Translations under genes and position numbers: made by a program | Shown: positions 57,949 to 64,000 of the stretch, one piece after another | Position numbering within the stretch: the stretch's first letter is position 1 | Layout: every line of letters starts with the position of its first letter | Notes under the pieces: generated by a model | Told to the model about the DNA's origin: nothing | The model's database searches: none | Seen by the model: the letters and a program-made list of their open reading frames with translations, nothing else | Source: Glycomyces albidus | Lineage (GTDB): Bacteria > Actinomycetota > Actinomycetes > Mycobacteriales > Micromonosporaceae | NCBI RefSeq assembly: GCF_009451885.1 | Contig: NZ_WIAO01000029.1 | Coordinates: 1-64,000, forward strand | Length of the DNA: 64,000 nt | Reading direction: 5' to 3'

Positions 57949-57966
57949 CCTTAGGACATCCTTAGG
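57949..57966. promoter_or_regulatory. Tandem CCTTAGG repeats upstream of ilvD
   Basis: Two CCTTAGG heptamers at 57949-57955 and 57960-57966, 11 bases apart and thus on the same face of the helix, lie 46 to 63 bases upstream of the ilvD start. They may be operator half-sites or part of the promoter. Confidence 0.35.
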
Positions 57967-58072
57967 AAGATGGTCAGTCAATCAGTACAAATCACGACTT
58001 ATCCGAAATGTTCCCTTGAGGGACCCCTGGTGACAAGGATACCTTCACGGTATGACATCGCCCGATATGCGA

Positions 58073-58498
58073 TCAGAACTCGCGAATCACGGGTCCGAAG
58101 ATCGCCGCCGCCGGGCACGGCCCGTGGCGCCGCGAGTCCTCCCCCGCCGGGTTGTCGCCGAGCAGGAAGTAGTGCCCGTCCGGGACCGGGTCGCCCGAGC
58201 CGGGCATGGGCTCGCCCGGCCCGGCGGCGACGCGCTTGATCCACCACGGGCCCTTGGCGCGCCGCGCCTCGGCCCAGCCGAGCCGCGGATCCGGAGCCGA
58301 GGCCACCACGATGTCGCCGGTCGCGATCCGCCGCGAGCGCTTGGCGAGGACCTCGTGGCCGTCCTCGAGCGCCGGCTCCATCGAGGCGCCCTCGACTTTC
58401 ACGAGCACCCAGCGGCGCCGCAGCTGCCGCACGCTCTCGACCGTCAGCGCCACCGCCGCCACCAGCAGCAGCGGGTAGAACCAGCTAGAAGAGTCCAT
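58073..58498 (-). CDS. S26-family signal peptidase-like protease
   Basis: A 141-residue membrane-anchored Ser/Lys protease. One helix (residues 5-22) is followed by the box VEGASMEPAL with the catalytic Ser, IKRVAAGPGE with the catalytic Lys, and GDNPAGEDSRRHGP as the terminal box. It is close in look to the short peptidases annotated as nickel-superoxide-dismutase maturation proteases, but no sodN is in the window. Its start overlaps the end of the 62-residue gene by 14 bases, so it is the last gene of the haem operon. Confidence 0.82.
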   Translation of the reverse strand: MDSSSWFYPLLLVAAVALTVESVRQLRRRWVLVKVEGASMEPALEDGHEVLAKRSRRIATGDIVVASAPDPRLGWAEARRAKGPWWIKRVAAGPGEPMPGSGDPVPDGHYFLLGDNPAGEDSRRHGPCPAAAIFGPVIREF

Positions 58499-58673
58499 CG
58501 ATGCCGTCGTCCTCGGGCTCCTCGCGCTTCTTGCGGAAGCGCTCGAACATCGTGAACGAGGTCAGCCCGAGCGCCGCGGTCGCGAACAGGACCGCGTACG
58601 CCATGCCCAGGACCACGATGCCGACCAGGATCCACTGGCCGAACACCAGCACCGCACTCAGACCGGCGTCCAT
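58485..58673 (-). CDS. Small membrane protein of the haem operon
   Basis: A 62-residue protein with one or two hydrophobic segments (about residues 5-42) and an acidic/basic cytoplasmic tail (FRKKREEPEDDG). Its ATG overlaps the hemQ stop as TAATG, and its end overlaps the peptidase gene by 14 bases. The double coupling argues that it is a real gene. Function unknown. Confidence 0.7.
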   Translation of the reverse strand: MDAGLSAVLVFGQWILVGIVVLGMAYAVLFATAALGLTSFTMFERFRKKREEPEDDGIDGLF

Positions 58674-59386
58674 TACGGCAGGTCGTTGATGATGTCGGTG
58701 ATCGAGCGGCGCTTGCCGGTGAAGAACGGGATCTCCTCGCGCACATGGCGGCGCGCGCCCGAGGCCCGCAGTTCGCGCATGAGGTCGACGATCCGGTGGA
58801 GCTCGTCGGCCTCGAACGCAAGGATCCACTCGTAGTCCCCGAGCGAGAACGCCGGGACGGTGTTGGCCCGCACGTCCGGGTAGTCCCGCGCCATCTGGCC
58901 GTGCTCGCGCAGCAGGTCGCGGCGCTCCTCCTCGGGGAGCAGGTACCACTCGTAGGACCGCACGAACGGGTAGACGCTGACGTAGCCGCGCGGCTCCTCG
59001 GTGAGGAAGGCCGGGAGGTGGCTGCGGTTGAACTCGGCCGGGCGGTGCAGCGCCATGTTCGACCAGACCGGCGCGAGGTGGCGCCCGAGCGCGGAGCGCC
59101 GGAAGTCGGCGTACGCCTTCTGCAACTGGTCGCTGGTCTCGGCGTGCCACCACACCATGAGGTCGGCGTCGGCGCGCATCCCGGTGAGGTCGTACGTGCC
59201 GCGGACGGTCACGCCCTGGTCGCCGCAGTGCTTCTTGAAGAACGCCTCCATGTCGCTGGCGAGGTCCTGCCGGATCGACGGCATCGGCTCCTGGACGCGG
59301 AACACCGACCACAGCGTGTACCTGATCGTCTCGTTCAGCTCTTTGATCCGCGCGGCGTTGGGATTGTTGGACTGGCGTTCGGTCAC
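58673..59386 (-). CDS. hemQ: Coproheme decarboxylase (chlorite dismutase-like)
   Basis: A 237-residue haem-binding enzyme that oxidatively decarboxylates coproheme to haem b, the last step of the coproporphyrin-dependent pathway of actinobacteria and firmicutes. Segments include [11 protein letters not shown], the radical-forming Tyr in [16 protein letters not shown], and the proximal His region [15 protein letters not shown]. It follows hemY by 27 bases and is coupled to the small membrane protein. Confidence 0.93.
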   Translation of the reverse strand: MTERQSNNPNAARIKELNETIRYTLWSVFRVQEPMPSIRQDLASDMEAFFKKHCGDQGVTVRGTYDLTGMRADADLMVWWHAETSDQLQKAYADFRRSALGRHLAPVWSNMALHRPAEFNRSHLPAFLTEEPRGYVSVYPFVRSYEWYLLPEEERRDLLREHGQMARDYPDVRANTVPAFSLGDYEWILAFEADELHRIVDLMRELRASGARRHVREEIPFFTGKRRSITDIINDLP

Positions 59387-59413
59387 GTTGCGGCCCTTTC
59401 CTTCTGGTTCGGC

Positions 59414-60829
59414 TCAGTCTGCCGGGTCGTGTTTCGCGGGCGTCAGCGAGGCGGCGGTCTGCTCGGCGGCGGCCCGGCCGGACGCGATGCACGCGGCGAT
59501 GCCGACGCCGTCGACGGCGGCACCGGCGATCGCGATCCCGCGGTGGCGGGCGAGCGCCTCGCGGGCGGCGGCCACCCGGGCGCCGTGCCCGGGGGTGTAC
59601 TGCGGGAGCGCCCCGCCCCAGCGGTCGACGCGCTGGTCGACCGGCTCGGGCAGGCGCTGCCCGAGGTGCTCGCCGAGCTCGCGCAGCGCGGTCTTGGCGA
59701 GGGTCGCGTCGTCGTACTGGAGCAGCGCCTCCTCGCCGAGGCGGCCCATGGAGACGCGCACGATCTGGCGGCGGCGCCCCAGGTGCGGCCACTTCTTCGA
59801 CGAGAAGGTGGCGGCCTTGACGGTCTTGCCCTCGGAGGCGGGCGTCAGGAACCCGGAGCGCTCCGGGAGGTCGACCCGGTCGAAGGCGAACGCGGCCAGG
59901 GCGACCGAGGCGTACGGCACGCCCGAGAGGGCGGCCGCGGCCTCCGGGGAGACGGCGCGGAGCAGTTGAGCGGCCGGCGAGGCGGGCACGGCGACGACCA
60001 CGGCGTCGGCGGTGACCTTGATCGGGTCGGGCACCGGGCCGGTGATGACCTCCCAGCCGGTCGGGGTCTGGCGGAGTTCGCGCACGGTCATGCCGAGGCG
60101 GATCTCGGCGCGGGCCGCGGCCGACGTGGCGGTGACGAGCCGGTCGAGGCCGCCGTCGATCGTGGCGAAGACGGGCTTGCCGGTCGCGGGCCGCTTGACC
60201 TCGGCGACCGCTTCGGTCAGGCGCGCATGGCGTTCGAGCGCGGCGGCGAGCTGCGGCATGACGGCGCGGACCGAGAGCCGGTCGACGTCGCCGGCGTAGA
60301 CGCCCCCGAGCATCGGGGCGACGAGCCGGTCCAGGACCTCGTCGCCGAGGCGCGAGCGGACCAGTTCGCCGACGGACATGTCCTGGCCCGGTTCAAGGAT
60401 CGGCAGGCCGTTGTCGGGGCGCTCCTTGGCGTTCGCGATCGCGGCCACGTCAGCCGGGTCGCCGGGGATGCCCATCATGTGCCCGGCCGGGAAGTCGACC
60501 AGCTCGCCGCCCAGGCTCAGCGCGGGCTTGAGGCCCGACGGGTGGACGATCGCGTCGCCGAGGCCGACCGCGCGCGCCAGGGCGACCGCCTCGGGCCGGG
60601 CCGCGAGCAGCGACTCGGCGCCGGTCTCGACCGGGCGCCCGGCGAAGTCGGCGGTGCGGATCTTGCCGCCGAGGCGCATCGACTGCTCGGCCACGATGAT
60701 CTCGGCGTCCGGCCCGAGCAGTTCGCGCAGGCGGTGCGCAGCGGCGATGCCGGTGATGCCGCCGCCCGCCACCAGGACCCGGGTGCGCCCGGGCGTGCCC
60801 GTGACGCGGGCGGGCGTCATGGGGCTCAT
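59414..60829 (-). CDS. hemY: Coproporphyrinogen III oxidase, FAD-dependent (HemY/CgoX)
   Basis: A 471-residue flavoprotein oxidising coproporphyrinogen III to coproporphyrin III in the gram-positive haem route. The FAD motif VLVAGGGITGIAAAHRL, the GGKIRT segment, APMLGGVYAGDVDRLSVRA, and the C-terminal IAIAGAAVDGVGIAACIASG are typical. The ATG at 60829 overlaps the hemE stop as ATGA. With HemQ downstream, the coproporphyrin substrate is more likely than protoporphyrin. Confidence 0.93.
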   Translation of the reverse strand: MSPMTPARVTGTPGRTRVLVAGGGITGIAAAHRLRELLGPDAEIIVAEQSMRLGGKIRTADFAGRPVETGAESLLAARPEAVALARAVGLGDAIVHPSGLKPALSLGGELVDFPAGHMMGIPGDPADVAAIANAKERPDNGLPILEPGQDMSVGELVRSRLGDEVLDRLVAPMLGGVYAGDVDRLSVRAVMPQLAAALERHARLTEAVAEVKRPATGKPVFATIDGGLDRLVTATSAAARAEIRLGMTVRELRQTPTGWEVITGPVPDPIKVTADAVVVAVPASPAAQLLRAVSPEAAAALSGVPYASVALAAFAFDRVDLPERSGFLTPASEGKTVKAATFSSKKWPHLGRRRQIVRVSMGRLGEEALLQYDDATLAKTALRELGEHLGQRLPEPVDQRVDRWGGALPQYTPGHGARVAAAREALARHRGIAIAGAAVDGVGIAACIASGRAAAEQTAASLTPAKHDPAD

Positions 60830-61899
60830 CGGGCGGTGGTTTCGTGCACGCGGTCGACGACGAGCTTCAGCTTCCCGGGGTCGGACTCGGGGAGGACCCC
60901 GTGCCCGAGGTTGAAGATGTGGCCCTTCGCGTCGCGGCCCGCGGCCACGACCCGGTCGGTCGCGGCCAGCAGCGGCGCCTCGTCGGCGAGGATCAGCGCC
61001 GGGTCGAGGTTGCCCTGGAGGACCTTGCCCGGCAGGCGCTTCGCGGCCTGATCGAGCGGGACGCGGAAGTCGACGCCGGAGATCTCCGCGCCGGTCTCGG
61101 CCATCGCCTCGAGCAGGTGCCCGGTGCCGACGCCGAAGTGGATCCGCGGCACCGACTGCGCGACGCCCGCCAGCGCGGCGGTCGAGTGCGGGAGCGCGAA
61201 GGCGCGGTAGTCGTCCTCGGAGAGGGCCCCGGCCCAGGAGTCGAAGAGCTGCACGGCTTTGGCGCCGGCCTCGACCTGGACGCGGAGGAACTCGCCGCAG
61301 ATCGCGGCGAGGCGGGAGGCGATGCCGTGCCAGACGTCGGGCGCGGAGTGCATGAGCGCCTTGGTCTTGGCGTGGTCGCGGGAGGGGCCGCCCTCGATGA
61401 GGTAGGAGGCGAGAGTGAAGGGGGCGCCGGCGAAGCCGATGAGCGGGGTGGTGCCGAGTTCCTTGCCGAGCAGGCCGATGGCCTCGGTGATGTAGGGGAC
61501 GTCGCAGGGGTCGAGGTTGCGCAGGCGCTTCAGGTCGGCCTCGGTGCGGAACGGTTCGGCGACGACGGGGCCGGTGCCGGGGACGATGTCGATGTCGACG
61601 CCGATGGCGGCGAGGGGGACGACGATGTCGGAGAAGAAGACCGCCGCGTCGACGCCGTAGCGGCGGACCGGCTGCATGGTGATCTCGCAGACGAGTTCGG
61701 GGGTCCGGCAGGCTTCGAGCATGGAGGTGCCGGCGCGGGCCTCCTTGTACTCGGGGAGCGAGCGTCCGGCTTGGCGCATGAACCAGACCGGGGTGCGGCT
61801 GGGCTCCTCGCCGCGGGCGGCCGCGAGGAAGGGGGGCTCGCCGCTCAAGCGGCTTGCGGGCGGCGCCGAGTCCGTCGGCGAAGGAACATCGTTGACCAC
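60826..61899 (-). CDS. hemE: Uroporphyrinogen decarboxylase
   Basis: A 357-residue enzyme removing four carboxyl groups from uroporphyrinogen III. Signature segments are PVWFMRQAGRSLPEY, the catalytic Asp in FFSDIVVPL, GFAGAPFTLASYLIEGG and GHIFNLGHGVLP. The GTG at 61899 has AGGAT about 8 bases upstream; a longer frame to 61962 lacks homology. It is the first gene of the operon hemE-hemY-hemQ-small protein-peptidase. Confidence 0.94.
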   Translation of the reverse strand: MVNDVPSPTDSAPPASRLSGEPPFLAAARGEEPSRTPVWFMRQAGRSLPEYKEARAGTSMLEACRTPELVCEITMQPVRRYGVDAAVFFSDIVVPLAAIGVDIDIVPGTGPVVAEPFRTEADLKRLRNLDPCDVPYITEAIGLLGKELGTTPLIGFAGAPFTLASYLIEGGPSRDHAKTKALMHSAPDVWHGIASRLAAICGEFLRVQVEAGAKAVQLFDSWAGALSEDDYRAFALPHSTAALAGVAQSVPRIHFGVGTGHLLEAMAETGAEISGVDFRVPLDQAAKRLPGKVLQGNLDPALILADEAPLLAATDRVVAAGRDAKGHIFNLGHGVLPESDPGKLKLVVDRVHETTAR

Positions 61900-62109
61900 A
61901 ACGCCATCCTTGCACGCGCGGGGGCGGTCCGCCCGGAGGTGCGAGTGCGATGTGGCCCGCATCGGGAGGGCCGCTGTGAGGGAGGTCGAACGGCGGGGCC
62001 GTCCACCATGGAGGAGAAAATGGGTGATTCAACCACTATCGGGTGGAAATCGGTCTCCTGCTCGGCGGGGCAGTAGCGCGCGCAGGTTACCTGCCCGTAC
62101 GGTGAACGG

Positions 62110-63318
62110 GTGACCGATCCCCAACCCGAAGCCGCACTCCTCACGGAGCCGCGTGAAGGCATGCCCCCGTTGATCCAGACGTCCGCGGACCTCGCCGAGG
62201 CCGCCGAGCGCCTCGAGGCCGGTTCCGGTCCGATCGCGGTGGACACCGAGCGCGCCTCCGGCTTCCGCTATTCGGGCCGGGCCTATCTGATCCAGTTGCG
62301 CCGGGCCGGTTCGGGGACGATGCTGGTCGACCCGATCCCGATCGAGGACCTCGGCCCGCTGCGGCGGGCGCTCGCGGGCCCGGAGTGGATCCTGCACGCC
62401 GCGAGCCAGGACCTGCCGTGCCTGGAGGAGCTCGACCTGCATCCGACGCGGCTGTTCGACACCGAGCTGGCCGCGCGGCTGTGCAACTTCGAGAAGGTCG
62501 GGCTCGCCTCGATCACCGAGCAGCTCCTCGGGTACCGGCTGGAGAAGCAGCACTCGGCGGCCGACTGGTCCTCGCGCCCGCTCCCCCACGACTGGCTCGT
62601 GTACGCGGCGCTGGACGTGGAGCTGCTCATCGAGCTGCGCGGGAAGCTCGCGGCCGAGCTCGCGAAGCAGGGCAAGTCCGAGTGGGCCCAGGCCGAGTTC
62701 GAGCACGTGCGCACCGCGGGCCCGCCGAAGCCGCGCAAGGAGCCGTGGCGGCGCACCAGCGGGATCCACAAGGTGCGGGGGGCGAAGGCCCTCGGCCGCG
62801 TCCGAGCGGTGTGGGAGGCCCGGGACGACCTGGCGCGCAAGCTCGACCGCGCGCCCGGGAAGGTCCTGCCGGACGCCGCGATCGTCGAGGCCGCGACGGC
62901 GGACCCGACCGACTTCGCCGAGCTGATGAGCCTGCCGGGGTTCCGGCGCCGCGGCGGGCGCACGAACGCGCGGCTGTGGCTGGCGGCGCTGGCCGACGCC
63001 CGCAATGTTCCGGCCGACGAGCTGCCGTCGACGACGCCGCCCCAGGACGGTCCGCCCGCGACGCACCGCTGGGCCGACCGCGACCCGGTCGCGGCCGAGC
63101 GCCTGGCGGCCGCCCGCGAGGTGGTCACCGAGGTCGCCGAGAAGCACCACCTGCCGGCGGAGAACCTGATCTCGCCGGCGCTGGTGCGGGGCCTGGCGTG
63201 GGAGCCGCCGAAGCGGGTGACCGAGCGCCATGTCCGCACGGTGCTGGCCGAGGCCGGCGCGAGGGAGTGGCAGATCGAGCTGCTGGCGGAGGGGCTGACC
63301 GAGGCGCTGCAAGCCTGA
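62110..63318 (+). CDS. rnd: Ribonuclease D
   Basis: A 402-residue 3'-5' exoribonuclease of the DEDD-y family, involved in tRNA 3' maturation. Catalytic residues: Asp and Glu in IAVDTERASG, Asp in HAASQDLPCL, and Tyr and Asp in WLVYAALDVELL. One HRDC domain (EARDDLARKLDRAPGKVLPDAAI onward) follows, with a degenerate second. The GTG at 62110 lies 6 bases after a possible -10 box (TACGGT), with no Shine-Dalgarno sequence, so the mRNA is probably leaderless. A 13-base palindrome GCAGGTTACCTGC overlaps the promoter. Confidence 0.92.
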   Translation: MTDPQPEAALLTEPREGMPPLIQTSADLAEAAERLEAGSGPIAVDTERASGFRYSGRAYLIQLRRAGSGTMLVDPIPIEDLGPLRRALAGPEWILHAASQDLPCLEELDLHPTRLFDTELAARLCNFEKVGLASITEQLLGYRLEKQHSAADWSSRPLPHDWLVYAALDVELLIELRGKLAAELAKQGKSEWAQAEFEHVRTAGPPKPRKEPWRRTSGIHKVRGAKALGRVRAVWEARDDLARKLDRAPGKVLPDAAIVEAATADPTDFAELMSLPGFRRRGGRTNARLWLAALADARNVPADELPSTTPPQDGPPATHRWADRDPVAAERLAAAREVVTEVAEKHHLPAENLISPALVRGLAWEPPKRVTERHVRTVLAEAGAREWQIELLAEGLTEALQA

Positions 63319-63328
63319 CGACACGCGA

Positions 63329-63356
63329 AAGGCAACGGCGAGAACACCGTTGCCTT
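63329..63356. terminator. Bidirectional terminator between rnd and the toxin gene
   Basis: AAGGCAACGG pairs perfectly with CCGTTGCCTT across an 8-base loop, between two convergent genes. Confidence 0.75.
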
Positions 63357-63383
63357 GATCGGTCGAGGTACCGAGGGAACCGC

Positions 63384-63803
63384 TCAGTCCTCCCAAGGGT
63401 TGATGAGTGTAATCCCGACCTCGTCGAAGTCCTTGGTGTTGCGGGTCGCGAGCATGGCCCCGCGAGTGAGACAGATGGCCGCGATCATGGCGTCCTCCAT
63501 GGTGATCCGGCGACCGATTCCCTCCCGTTTGGAGGTTATTCTCGGGATCATGTCCGCTGCGGCGAGGTCGAAGTCCTCGATGCGGTCTCGGAGTTCCTCC
63601 CCGACGAGCCGGTCAATCTTCGATTCGAGCTCGGCCCGCTTGCGCCCTTGCGCCATTGCCGCCGCGCCGATGCGCAGTTCAGCCACGGTGATCGCTGTAA
63701 TAGCGATATCGACGCGCCCGACCGTGCGAAGCCAGTGCTTCACGCGTTTATGTGGTTGAGGCCGAAATCGCTCGGACACGACGTTCGTATCAAGGATGAT
63801 CAT
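63384..63803 (-). CDS. FitB/VapC-type PIN-domain toxin
   Basis: A 139-residue PIN ribonuclease of the FitB branch: MIILDTNVVSE at the start, ITVAELRIG with the conserved Glu, EDAMIAAICLTRGAMLATRN with the third acidic residue and NTKDF. It is intact, overlaps the antitoxin stop as TGATG and is lower in GC than its neighbours. The sequence target is unknown. Confidence 0.87.
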   Translation of the reverse strand: MIILDTNVVSERFRPQPHKRVKHWLRTVGRVDIAITAITVAELRIGAAAMAQGRKRAELESKIDRLVGEELRDRIEDFDLAAADMIPRITSKREGIGRRITMEDAMIAAICLTRGAMLATRNTKDFDEVGITLINPWED

Positions 63804-64000
63804 CAGCCGAAGTCCACCGGCCTGAACCTGCCTTTGCGGCGTGGGATCACGAACTCGTCCTCGCCGAACCCTTCGGAGTCGCCCATGATCCTTTCGAACA
63901 TCGCCTCCGCCGAGCTATCCCCGGCCTCGTCGGCATCCTTGATGCGGAGGATCATCGCGCGAAGCTCCGCTTGCATCGAACGCTCGTGCCGGGCCGCTCG
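63803..64000 (-). CDS. FitA-type antitoxin, 5' end outside the window
   Basis: The last 65 codons of an antitoxin run to the window edge. The frame begins AARHERSMQAELRAM, the FitA ribbon-helix-helix core, and ends with an Arg/Lys-rich tail (IPRRKGRFRPVDFG) that would occupy the toxin's active site. The start codon lies beyond position 64000. It is directly upstream of and coupled to the PIN toxin. Confidence 0.75.
   Translation of the reverse strand, partial: RAARHERSMQAELRAMILRIKDADEAGDSSAEAMFERIMGDSEGFGEDEFVIPRRKGRFRPVDFG

Overview
The window comes from a chromosome with very high GC content. Nearly all codons end in G or C, GTG and TTG starts are common, and several genes look leaderless. 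The gene content is actinobacterial: ctaC-ctaF, DUF3043, a DUF349 protein, coproheme-type haem synthesis with hemQ, an ilvB leader attenuator, and a conservon-type histidine kinase with a roadblock protein. A relative of Glycomyces, Stackebrandtia or the Micromonosporales would fit, but the species cannot be named from the sequence alone.

Layout. 1-702: the 3' scrap of an IS481-type transposase and a gene-poor stretch. 703-7505: a Nudix hydrolase, cytochrome oxidase subunits ctaF/ctaC, divergent from these a cysteine desulfurase, then superoxide dismutase, a virginiamycin B lyase homologue, a TetR regulator divergent from a GNAT acetyltransferase, and a MORN-like protein. 7552-13283: a complete oligopeptide importer (oppABCDF). 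13489-19651: a degenerate PfkB-type kinase, erpA, glycerate kinase, nadA, murA and DUF3043. 19779-25203: a TPR/WG-repeat protein, an aldo/keto reductase, miaA, a DUF349 protein and a tyrosine phosphatase. 25534-30042: a heterodimeric ABC exporter with one degenerate ATP site, then a methyltransferase. 30249-32437: a VapBC pair and miaB. 32761-40270: a branched-chain amino acid importer (with a LivM-LivG fusion) followed by a CvnA-like kinase and a CvnB roadblock protein.

40330-45269 (minus strand) is the most interesting block. Five genes with mostly 4-base overlaps encode a BacA-like (prephenate decarboxylase-family) protein, a DUF6421-family protein, a DMT exporter, a BacD-like ATP-grasp ligase and a class IV aminotransferase. 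This has the logic of a small bacilysin-like dipeptide or modified amino acid pathway, but lacks bacB, bacC and bacG. Next to it lies a lower-GC mobile stretch (45553-47593) with wrecked antitoxin genes and a large serine recombinase.

47622-57903 holds the isoleucine/valine pathway: ilvC, ilvN, ilvB (with a leader peptide and terminator upstream) and ilvD. Between ilvB and ilvD are a GGDEF-EAL protein and an unrecognised coiled-coil membrane protein. 58073-61899 is a haem operon (hemE, hemY, hemQ, a 62-residue membrane protein and an S26 peptidase). 62110-64000 holds RNase D and a FitAB/VapBC-type toxin with the end of its antitoxin at the window edge. No tRNA, rRNA or CRISPR array was seen.
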